Shown here: piece by piece, positions 12,901 through 22,400 of the stretch | How the letters are laid out: each line of letters begins with the position of its first letter | How positions within the stretch are numbered: the stretch's first letter is position 1 | NCBI GenBank assembly: GCA_964247055.1 | Contig: OZ176051.1 | Coordinates: forward strand, 3,472,001 to 3,536,000 | Length of the DNA stretch: 64,000 nt | Source of the DNA: Paragordius varius | Lineage: Eukaryota > Nematomorpha | Direction: 5' to 3' | Notes under the pieces: model-generated | Seen by the model: only the letters and a program-made list of their open reading frames with translations | What the model was told of the DNA's origin: nothing | The model's database searches: none | Position numbers and translations under genes: made by a program

Positions 12901-14551
12901 AATATAATGGAATTGAATCTTCTGCATCGGGCGTTAAGCGACAATTGGGTCCAGAAATTTTAAGGAGTAATTTTACTAAACTTTGGGCTCCAATACTCCG
13001 ACAGCAAGCATAGTGTAACGCTAATCTTTCTAGGTCCTAAATATGGTTTAATCGGGATTTTGTAGGGTATTTTAAATTAGCTAAACTAAACTTTGTAGTT
13101 TATCTAATAAATAATGAAAACAGGGGTGAACAATCGGCCCTCCGAGATATTTTGTGAGGCTAGCTACAGATTTGGAATATTACCAATAAATACGAAATTC
13201 TTTGTTCAACAAGATGCTTATAAATCTTAGCAGAATTGATGTGTTTTAAAATTTTCTGAAATCGTCTTTCTATATTTTGAACTAGCAAAAACTGGTGAGA
13301 TAAATATCAGTCGTATTGTTTTCGTAATTTTTAATACTATAATAAAGTATTTATAACATAATTTTAATAAAAGTGCGACCCGCGAAGCCTGTAAATAATT
13401 AAACCAACATCAAAAAACATACCCCACCCTTGGCTGTAGCGTCCGCATTTTTCTGTATTAACATCCTGACCACATCTTCTTTCCCATATATCGCCGCATA
13501 ATGGATTGGTTTCAATCCATCCTATTATTTAGGAAAAAAATATTTTTTGGGGAAAATCGAATACCTTATCGGCAGCGTTAACATTAACGTTAAAATCAAT
13601 CAAAATTTCCACAATTTTAGTTTTGTTGTCCTTCAAGCCAAAATGCAATAGATTTTGTTTGGTACTCTATCAAATAAATAATACAATTATTAAATCTTAA
13701 TTAGAAGTGAGATTAGATTCAAAAAATAACCCGTCTGACCGCTTATGAATGCAGCTATTTATTACCATAAGCATTTTCTTACTAGAACTCAAAGATGTAT
13801 GTTGAAAAACCAAAGGACGAATTATATCGTTAATGGATTAGTTTGATAAATAATATATTAATGAACAATAGAATTTGCCAAATTTTTAAAATATTATTAT
13901 GCTTTATTTTCATGAGATAAACATATGTTAAAAAATTTTCGACTGATTATTTTTAAAAGCGGCCACAATCACGGTAATATATGCATTTATTACCGTACAG
14001 ATTTAACAGCAAAAAACTATATATAAACCTACACATTTAACATCTGTAGCTACCGATTGCCACGTATAAATAAAAGCGCTTTCCAATATCCCTAGTAAAG
14101 CCAAGCCAAAAACCAACATTTTTTAACTTTCATATTGGGTCATTAATTAAGACATATGTTTTTAATTTATTAAATAACAAATATTTTATGCCCTATTTTT
14201 TCAATATTGTTAAGGAAGTGACCTACTTTTATAACCCAGGGTATGATAAAGCAGGATATAGTGTAGAATAAAGATTTTTTTTATCAAAATTAGTGTTCGA
14301 ATTCGCCATTACATAAATAGTTAAAATCTTACCTTGTCTGTTTGGGATAAAATGTGGCCAATATTTTGACGCAACTTTTCACCATCAATATCTTGTGTAA
14401 TTCTAAGTGTTTTCCGAAAATTTTCATAAAATTTTGTCAAATTATTTTCGATTTCTTGCCATTCAGAAAGTTTAGCTTTTTGAATCCATTCTGAAATGTT
14501 TAATGTTTTAACGAATTCCTCAGGGTTATTGATGGTGAAATCGGGTAACAT
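1000..14551 (-). CDS. nompC: NompC/TRPN mechanosensory channel, 29 ankyrin repeats
   Basis: This is the pore subunit of a TRPN mechanotransduction channel, acting in the plasma membrane of sensory cells with the ankyrin helix as gating spring. I read 27 exons: 14333-14551, 13565-13666, 13423-13521, 12818-13036, 12265-12363, 11913-12014, 11254-11454, 10397-10597, 9091-9192, 8686-8784, 8482-8610, 8283-8411, 7915-8130, 7203-7403, 6697-6897, 6150-6251, 5984-6085, 5648-5899, 4739-5044, 4341-4657, 3548-3926, 3281-3467, 3061-3226, 2779-2948, 2315-2538, 1215-1350 and about 1010-1074. The start is the ATG at 14549-14551; the N-terminus lacks the long disordered tail of the fly protein. About 1,600 residues result, close to the family length. 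Key words are DTGDTVLHLACRKKD, NGNTCAHIAAMKG, LSFDDLFGPWAVVIREL, NPIQSFELLFFSLFG and ESDLEWKYGR. The donors at 5648, 6697 and 2779 and the last exon are weakest. Confidence 0.95.
1215..3926 (-). other. nompC: NompC linker, transmembrane channel and TRP box
   Basis: The exon 3548-3926 ends with a hydrophobic pre-S1 segment and PIIK. The next exon continues FICYLGSHVIF, S1 and S2 (3281-3467), then GWLKILILLVCGVAIFVHF and the S3-S4 region (3061-3226). The exon 2779-2948 carries LSFDDLFGPWA and S5. The exon 2315-2538 carries the pore helix (SFELLFFSLFG), a loop and S6 (VLLNLLIAMLSYTYETIQ). The TRP box follows at 1215-1350, with EWKYGRGQLI and APSPINLFTK. The pore segment reads FSLFGLVSPD where fly has FAVFGQTTTE, so the filter region is not strictly conserved. 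Confidence 0.9.
5208..5443. mobile_element. MITE with TATACCATTTACA ends, in a nompC intron
   Basis: About 236 bp flanked by inverted ends TATACCATTTACA and TGTAAATGGTATA, followed inwards by AAATTCACC-type words. Three relatives occur at 27265-27518, 33858-34655 and 42357-42946. It lies inside the 603-bp intron between the exons at 5044 and 5648. It is non-coding, and the superfamily is not clear from the ends. Confidence 0.6.
9655..9770 (-). repeat. Dispersed repeat with TTAGCCTTTTAGGCGCATT core
   Basis: The core at about 9670-9695 followed by an A-rich tail and TTGTAAAAAAAACC recurs in reverse orientation at 54890-55005, and more weakly at 26520-26640 (ending AATGCGCC..AAAAGCC). This copy sits in the 1.2-kb nompC intron. 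No ends or coding capacity were recognised. Confidence 0.45.
10690..10937. mobile_element. hAT-like non-autonomous fossil in nompC intron
   Basis: It begins GGGTGTCCAACAC with GCCGGCCGCATTTG nearby, and ends GCGGGTCGCATATTGAACACTCC. The inverted ends (GGGTGTCCAA and its imperfect complement) and the GGCCGCA/TGCGGGTCGC words are typical of short hAT-derived elements in many animals. It is about 248 bp, has no ORF, and lies inside the intron between exons 10597 and 11254. Confidence 0.5.
13130..13400. repeat. Possible second hAT-like remnant in nompC intron
   Basis: The segment begins CAGGGGTGAACAATCGGCCCTCC and ends near GCGACCCGCGAAGCCTG, again words common in decayed hAT elements. The ends do not pair well, so the limits and the family are uncertain. 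It lies in the intron between exons 13036 and 13423. Confidence 0.3.
13522..13564 (-). other. nompC: 43-nt intron of nompC
   Basis: It joins ankyrin repeats 1 and 2 (..NVNAADK to DGLKPIHYAA..). The ends are GTATTC and AATAATAG. Read-through would meet a stop, while removal joins the two repeats in phase 0. It is the shortest intron in this gene. Confidence 0.85.
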
Positions 14552-15535
14552 ATATTAGTATATGTACAAGGAATATAATATAATATAATGGATTATAATT
14601 TTATTTATTAAATAATAACGATAAATGCAGAGATCAATAATTTTTATTTTCATGCGATTATTAATTTTTTTGAGACAATGTTCCATTTTGAAGTATTAGC
14701 ATTAAAAAACTATATGAATTTATACCGGAAACATTTTGGCTTACTTTTTTTATTATCCTGTACTAGAATCCAAAATTATATTAGGTACAAGAGAAAAGGT
14801 AATTTTAAAGTTTCTAACCAATACATATGGAATCAATATTTTACCTTTAAAATCAATAAAATTATAAATAGCAGACACAAATTGGTTATTTCTAAGAAAC
14901 ACAATTCCTTTAGAATTTAGTATTGATTGAGAATCAATTATGGTGTTTTAAGGGATCATTTATCAATATTCAGTAAGTTTTAAAAATTTGATAATTTCAA
15001 AATTTGGATACCATTATGTATATATGCCAGAGGTTTAATACTTTTTTAATATATGTTCAAAAATAAGTAAACCTAAGATTGCGAAATTTCCTACAATTTA
15101 AACTTTATTTTATATTAATGGTAATAACCAAAATTAGAAGGATACAGAAAGTAAAATTCCCTCAAAAGTGCTTATTAATAATTTTTTATTAGATAACTGG
15201 AATATTTTGTCGTATGGTATAAAAATATTGACTTCCAATATATAAGGTAAAATGATAAAAAATATTTTTCTGGTGAATGTCTTTAAAAACGACATTTTAG
15301 TAATTAAAAACGTTTCATCTTCGAACTTCAATACCACTTTGTCAATTCTAATCCTCTTAGAAAGAAAATTTCAAAAATCTACTAAAACAAATTCGCATAC
15401 CCAAAGACACGATTGTAAGAAATTTTATTTTTTGGAAGTAGTTTTTTTTCCGGAGATTATGCCTAAACCTGGCTGCTAAAAAATGGGTTAAGTTTAATTG
15501 GAATATGCTTAAATAAAACTATGTGCGAAATGTTA
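14552..15535. other. nompC upstream region, no gene recognised
   Basis: Very AT-rich and presumably holding the nompC promoter. Short frames on both strands (for example 14678-14920 and 15252-15479) have the AT-driven composition of chance ORFs and resemble no family I know. No specific promoter element can be assigned. Confidence 0.4.
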
Positions 15536-15839
15536 TCAAAAATTTTTTCATTAGATAGCTTATAACTAATGAATTCAGTTGCCGCAAAAATTTTTATCTG
15601 CTGACAACCTACTTTGGAAATATTGAGGGAAAATCGAAATTGGGCAAAAAGTAAAAATTAGAATAATTAATAATAATATAATTTAAGATATTAAGATTTA
15701 TTATCATTTTATCAAATATTTACAATTTATAATTAGCTTGAAATCATAAATTAGGGTTTTTATTAAAAGGATCAAGTAATCATGTTTACCTTTAACATAT
15801 ATAACATTCCAAAAAATTTTAAAACTATATTAAAGTAAT

Positions 15840-16365
15840 TTTTTTTAATTATTTACTAGCTGAACTCAATATTAGAATCTTAACAATAATATTTTATACA
15901 AGCAATATAAAATTAAAAAAATGTTTTTTTATTTTTTCTTGTCATCTGTTTATGAGTGTATAATAGATTTAATGTTTTATTTTACTTACATGAGCGGAAA
16001 TTACTAATTAAATAGATTAATACAAAATAGGATTTACAAGTAATGGAATATCAAACAACAATCCGTACAAATCTCAGTAAAAGGTTTGTTTTAACACAAA
16101 TTCATATTTTTACTGGTATTTTTACAGATTTTTGGTTGATATTTACTTGTAAATCCTATGTATTAATTTATTTACTTTAAAATCCCCGCTCATGTGAGAT
16201 TTTTTGAAAAAAGTAAAATTATTATACACTCATAAACCAGATGACAAAAAATGATAACTAAAAACAAAATTTTATTTTCACATATAGTTATTTTTACTGT
16301 GTAAAATATGAATGCTAAGATTTTAATAGTGAGTTTAGCTAGTAAATAATGAAAAAAAATATTTT
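15840..16365. repeat. About 530-bp fold-back inverted repeat
   Basis: The two halves are reverse complements with moderate divergence. Paired words include TTATTTACTAGCT near both ends, CATCTGTTTATGAGTGTATAA with TTATACACTCATAAACCAGATG, TACATGAGCGG with CCGCTCATGTGAG, and AGGATTTACAAGTAA with TTACTTGTAAATCCTA. The centre lies near 16080-16110. It could form a long hairpin. It sits inside the larger inverted repeat 15536-18090. Confidence 0.7.
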
Positions 16366-16384
16366 ATATTTTCACAAATCTAAT

Positions 16385-17805
16385 ATTTATAAAAATGGAA
16401 AATGCTGGCTTTGTGATCTCTTTCCGGCCGGTAGACCCATTTAAATCCAAACATCAAAAAAATATAATCATTAATAAATGTCCCGACAATAGCCTTGCCC
16501 TTTTTTGGAATTAGGTTCCCAGTTCGGTCCCACCCCGTGTGAAAAACGGGTTTTTTTGTAAACAAAAGTCAACAAAAATCGTGTCTTTGAGACAATTTTC
16601 TGGAGAACGTGTTGGACCATTCAATTTCAAATATGATTTTTGTTTACTTATTTTTGATCGCGCCGAACATAGTCGTCTCACTTTTTTAATTTAGGCACTC
16701 TTTTTACCCGCTCTCCCTGTAAAGCCCACAAAAATAATTTTTTGAATCTATTTTGCGCCAAAGGTATGAGACCATAAAAATTCAATAAGGATTCCAGGGA
16801 TTCCCTGTTAAAAGGCAAAAATTTTAGTCAAGCGTTTCTTTGATGATAGCTGCTGAGTAAGGAGCTACCCGCGAAAAAGTGACCCGTCATATCGAAATAG
16901 CTTGCTTTTGGGGCTAAATTTCAGAAACCTATCAGGCCATATGAGTTTAATAGTTGCTTAAAGTATAACCCGTAAAAAAATTTAGATGGTGCGGGTTTTT
17001 AAAATTATACGTTAATTAAGCCCTTCACGCCCTGATAAATGCGCCACCATAGAATGATTTTTTAATTTTGAGGCAATTTTTCCAAAATATAATTAGAGCA
17101 TATGGAATCAATCATGATTCCAGGTATTATCCGTATAAAGGAAAAAATTTTAATCAGGCGCTTTTTTTGTATCAGCCTCTGGGAAGGGAGCTACCCGCTA
17201 AATAATGCACCACTATATGAAAATTACATTCTAAAGAAAACTTATGCCATATGAGCTCATTTAAAGTTCGAATACCTGTAACTAGGTAAAAATTAAGGTC
17301 ATGCCTTTTTTATTAGCCGTTAATTTGAGGCCTTTATGCCCTAATACGCCATCATATAACGATTATTTAGTTTTGAGGTATTTTTTCGAATAATCCATGA
17401 GACGATGGTCTCAGCGCTTTTTCCATATGGGCTTATGGGTAGGGGTCTACCGGTTTAAAACTGAGATGCCATACAAAAATGGCGTGGCTTTGTAGATAAT
17501 TTTCAAAAAACTTAAGAAGTCATACGAGTTCAATTAAGGCTTTAAATATTAAGCATAAAAAGGTAAAAATTATAGTATAGCGGTTTTTTCCGTTAGCCGT
17601 CAATTTGGGGTCTTTACACCAGTAAACAATATATTAGTATGAATCAATATTTAGAAAATTCTATGACATCATAGCTATTAAATAATGTTTCGAAATAATC
17701 CACATATATGGATCATTTTATTGATCCCTTTTTGAAAATAGACCACCCCCCCCAGAAGTCCGAAGGACTTCATCGGGCTGCATAGCAGCACGAGATTTAC
17801 GCCAG
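16385..17805 (+). repeat. Degenerate tandem-monomer block, copy 1
   Basis: It starts AATGCTGGCTTTGTGATCTC..GACCCATTTAAATCC and ends with a C-run, a GAAGTCC/GGACTTC hairpin and the CAGCACGAGATTTACG end word. Inside, imperfect units of roughly 300 bp repeat words such as GGGAGCTACCCGC, AAAAGGCAAAAATTT, GCCGTTAATT and TGCGCCACCATA. Two further copies are at 48390-50805 (reverse) and 56985-58985. There is no ORF of note. Confidence 0.75.
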
Positions 17806-18090
17806 TATTTTATTAAATATGTTAAAGGAAAAACACGATCATTTGATGTGAGTTTTAATAACCCTAATTATATGATTTATAGCTATTTATAAATTGTAAA
17901 TATCTGATAAAATGATAATAAATTATTATTCAAGTCTTACTGTTATTTTTTTTATTATCCTTAATTTTTAATTTTTGCCCAATTCGGATTTTTTTTCAAT
18001 ATTTTAAAAACTAGGTCGTCAAGAAATGAAAAATTTACGGGAAACAAATTCGTTGGTTATAAGCTATCATGAAAAAATTGTAGTTTAAAA

Positions 18091-18771
18091 ATTGACCCCC
18101 TTTTTTTCACACACTGATATAAATGGTAACCAAGTGATTAACCAACATTTACATTTTTCGTAATGTATATTGTAAATAAATATATATTCGCAACTACTGT
18201 CTCTAGCAAATTTATTAACATCTTATAATTTTATAAATACGTTGTGGTAATTATGAATTCAGGAGGTTTTTAAATAAATAATATGCTCTCTGCTACCAAT
18301 ATGTTTTAAGACACCATTACTCAATGGTGGAACTAGCTTAACACGGGTGTCATTTATTTTCGGCTAAGCAATTTTATATTTATTATTTGTTTACAATGTA
18401 TTACTTTAAAGTTACCTCTACCCATGCAAATCGAGTAATAGTATAAATTAGAGTTTAGTTTTGATTTAAAGCGGATAAAACCTTTACGAAACCTATCTTT
18501 TTTTCTAGGATGCAATAAATTTTGCTATGATGATAGGTGTTGAACATAGACAAATATTAGTAAACCGTTTTATTATTATTAATAGGCTGTTTCCAGATAT
18601 ATCTATCGTTTTGGTTAGACATGTCCATTTTCTTTTTTAAAAATTTAGTTAATGGTTTGGTACCATGAATAATTACACATATTATTTAATTTGACAATAA
18701 TAATTAGTTTTTTCGTACACCCTTAATCATCATCTTATTAATTGTGGATTAAATTTATTATATTACGCTCA
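18091..18771. other. AT-rich spacer, nothing recognised
   Basis: Lies between the large inverted-repeat element and a TTAA MITE. No exon, RNA gene or further repeat was recognised. Confidence 0.35.
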
Positions 18772-18775
18772 TTAA

Positions 18776-19357
18776 CACTTGGATACAACACACTCATTTT
18801 AGTCCTTCGATTCAAATTGGGGTAGTTGGATACCCCAGGCCTGTTTAAAATCAAATACTTTAAAAAGTATGGAAGCAATCCAAACCATGGCAAAATTTTG
18901 CACTTATATAACATTAATAAACCGAAATATGTAAAAAATTTTATTCTAAAATACTTGATATTAGTTATATTGAGCTAAAACTGAAAGGTAAAAATTTGGT
19001 CAAGGTGACATGTGTCAAATTGTAAAATTAAAAAATAATACAAAATAAACCGCTTTTTCTATTTCTATCAATGTTAGATGTGATTTATATAAAAAATAAG
19101 CTTTAGTTTTACCCTTAAAATTAAATGAAGACGATATTTTGCAAAATTTTTGTAAAATAAAAATGGCGTCGAAGTAGTTTGAGATGGAACTTTTTTTTCA
19201 AAACAAAATTTTATCAAGATATTTTGGCATATTTATATAATATTTATCAGGATAGAAGCATAAATTTAAATTGGGACCGTTTCCTTCAGTAGTTTTTTAA
19301 AAATTTTAATATAAATTTAGTCTGGGGTATTTAGATACCCCAATTTGAATCGAAGTG
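18776..19357 (+). mobile_element. TTAA-flanked MITE, complete copy a
   Basis: It is a 582-bp element bounded on both sides by TTAA, with ends CACTT and AAGTG. Subterminal inverted words are TTCGATTCAAATTGGGGTA..ATACCCCAGGC on the left and GTCTGGGGTATTTAGATACCCC then AATTTGAATCGAAGTG on the right. The TTAA target and CAC/GTG tips fit piggyBac-type insertion, which is an inference as no transposase is present. It ends 130 bp before the stop codon of the SLC6 gene. Relatives are at 30875, 33974, 47974, 54214, 55009 and 55184. Confidence 0.75.
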
Positions 19358-19487
19358 TTAAATCATATATAAAATATCATAAGCACGGTACTGTGAAACC
19401 AATATTTTAAATCTTTATAATGTAAAAATAATTTATAAACAATATCTAATGCAATTTGCAATATTAATAATCCATTACAAGCATATA

Positions 19488-22400
19488 TCACACTTTAGAA
19501 TCCGTAATATAATTTGGAAGAGTATTTTCGCCTGAATCTACATCCACACCTATAGTTTTTTTAAAGCTGGAGACACTTGGAAGTTGAGCAAATTTATTAT
19601 TTATCATAGCATAATTTTCTTCAGGTTCCACGGCGTTTTTCCATTTCTACATACATGAAAACAAAAAAATCATTAAATAGTTTTATCTGTTAATAGAATG
19701 AAACTTTAAAAAGTAACATTTACAATGATTTATAAAATTTTAGACTATTTAAAACACATGTAAATTAAACCTGATAACAAGTGGTACCCGGGGACAGAAC
19801 AAATTTGTAAATGGCCAGAATAGGAATAAAACCCGCTGTAATGAATGTTAGGATTCCCCCAAACACATGAGACCACAATGGAAAATGTCTATCACCATTT
19901 TTAATAATATTGCCTTGCGACATTTGATAAACGGAAAAAATGCCGATGGACTAAAAAACACGGTTTTAATTTAATAATTAAATAATATTTCCTAAAACCT
20001 AAATGATTAATTATATCATCTAATAATTTAATTTCAAATGATCAATCAAAAATAAGTTAAAAAAAATCAAAAATTAATTACGAATAGGACAAGAGGGCAA
20101 ATTACAATCCACGACACTTTCCAATAAAATTGATTTGACAATTTTTTCCCAATCATAATTTCGATATCGCTTACAAAATTTTTGTAACCTAAGGATATAA
20201 AATTACACATTTTTCATAGAATATTTTATCATACATTTCACATTTAATAATTATAAATTTAGGAAGGTTTATTAATTTCCCTCCATTTATATCCCCCATT
20301 TATAATGAAAATACCCATTAAATTTTGGAGGTAACTTATTTTATCTAAGCTATAAACGGATAAAACGAAAAAAACCTGATAAAATATTTAATTAAAAGCA
20401 ATAGAAATATAAAGGCCCTAAAAAACTTATGCGTGAATATAGTAGGTTTCGTTTTTTTACATCTATAAAATTTGCTTACATATATTCAAAAAATTTTTGA
20501 TGGTAAATAGTTCTTTAAATATAAAAATTTTGCATAATTATAAGTATGTAGGTTATTTATATGATGGTCTAAAAGTTTAGGCATCTAGAAGATTGCATTA
20601 ACTATAAAAGTTACCATAAAGCCAAATGATTGCTATGACTTCGAAGCCTCCAATGAAGACAAGACTGAAATCGGCAACATAACTATTGATAATTTCCAAC
20701 AAGTAAAATCCACCCTAGAAAAAATTTGTTCTATAGTTTATTAATTTAATTAAGAGCGAATGAGTTTATAAGCAACAAGAAGAAAACATAAAAAATCATA
20801 TTTATATGCAGTAAATTACATTATGTACATTTATGCTCGCTTATTTACATTATTGTTTATCAATCAGAAACACAGTAGTGTATGGATAAAACAACAAAAT
20901 TTGGAGTTTAAACATTGGTCAACAATAATGTGAATAGGTCAGCATAAATATGCGTACTATGAATAATTACTCTTTACTGTAAATACTATCTGACAATATA
21001 AAAAATCAGCAATGTAATCATTTATAATAACTTTAAGGCATAAACATTTCTTAATTTCTAAATATATTTATTAATTTATATACCTCAGTAACTAAGGTAA
21101 GGCCCAACAAGAAAAATAAGATACACATCCCTAAGCAAACGTAAGATTTATGTTTCCAAGGAAAGAGTTTTGGAAATGTGTCATGTAAACCACAGAGAAC
21201 GACTTCAATAGCGGCAACTATGCTATCCAACCCAAGGCTATACAGTGTCAAGAAAAATAAAATGGTCCATATCTGTGGGAAGGGTAGACTGGCTAATGCT
21301 TGAGGATAAACTACAAACACTAAACCGGCGCCTGTAATTTAAAATACAAACACTAAACCGGCACCTGTGTTAAATATTTAAATTAATGAGAAAATTTTAA
21401 AAATAAATTATGGTTATATTTTAAGATAATTAACAAACAATTTGCTTTATAAACGGCATTCCCATTAGCATTATATGCAATGTTTTAAAAAGACATACAA
21501 TATATTTTCAATAATATCTTAACTTTTTTAATGAACTTATATAAATAATTCATGTATATTTATTTTACAAATAGAATCATCTTTTTTTAATTTTAACGAA
21601 AATTTTTTAATCGCTTTAGGGTAATAGATGTTGCAAAAATTATTTAATTATTAATTTAATATTTTGCCTAGAAAAAAAATGCTTTTACCACGTTGTAAAT
21701 TTTTTTATCTTCAAATCCAATAAAATAAAAATGATACCAGATTTGGATGCCACTTGATCCATGGGTATTGATGTGGTATAAGACATGAATCCCAGAACAG
21801 AAAATATAACTATCCCAGATAAAAGACTCGTGACAGTGTCCATAATGCTTATTATCAAAGTATCCCTGTAACAATTGTTGTGAAATGAATTAAAGCTTGA
21901 GAATGCAATGACTCCACCAAGCGTAACGCTCAATGAAAAAAACATTTGTGAACATGCCTCTTGCCATACCTATAAAAAATCATGGATTACGATAAAAAAT
22001 TTATCTGTCAAAAAATAATTGCGAATAATTAAAAATAACCCAATATAGATAAATAACAATTTGCAAATGAATAGTAACTTATTATATTTAATAGGAGTTT
22101 ATTCAATTATTATACTTTAATATGTGTCAACCGTTCCCACTGAGGTTTAAACAAATACAAAAGGCCCTTGGATGCACCTTGTAACGTTACACCGCGAACC
22201 ATCAAAATAAAGAGTAAAACATACGGCAAAGATACTGTAAGATATATGACCTGAAATAAGCAATATATTTAGTTTATATTTTATAATTTCAATATGAAAT
22301 ATATTTTAATCGTGCTAAATGACAAACCTTTCCGGCAGATTTTATGCCTTTGCACAAACAAGCATATGTAATTGCCCAAGAAATAAATAGAAATATACAG

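Larger units (their letters stand above)
4341..13666 (-). other. nompC: Ankyrin-repeat exons of NompC (29 repeats)
   Basis: Exons 2 to 20 encode 29 ankyrin repeats, the number conserved in fly NompC. Most introns fall at a repeat boundary in phase 0, so exons of 99-102 nt carry one repeat and those of 201-219 nt carry two. Repeat 1 starts at 13666 and repeat 29 ends near 4440. Repeats 13 and 14 (8482-8610 and 8283-8411) have long inserts at the same place as in the fly protein. Repeat 24 is followed by a Thr/Asn-rich insert (about 5648-5700), also as in fly. After repeat 29 comes the linker (FNDTAARNKERAREL, then CEAMAYELTSLA), which matches the fly linker. Confidence 0.92.
15536..18090. mobile_element. 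Large nested inverted-repeat element
   Basis: A degenerate inverted repeat of about 280 bp forms the outer arms: left 15536-15815, right about 17812-18090. Shared words include ATAGCTTATAAC, CGAATTGGGCAAAAA (left arm with one extra base), ATCATTTTATCA, TATTTACAATTTATAA, AATTAGGGTT and CCTTTAACATAT. Inside lie a second fold-back (15840-16365) and then a block of degenerate tandem monomers (16385-17805). There is no coding capacity. The architecture resembles fold-back type non-autonomous DNA elements; the family is unknown. Confidence 0.55.

Noticed and set aside
14020-14119. Minus-strand frame starting MLVFGLALLGILESAF, like a signal peptide
   Set aside because: Lies in the first nompC intron with no continuation; AT-rich sequence easily gives hydrophobic frames.
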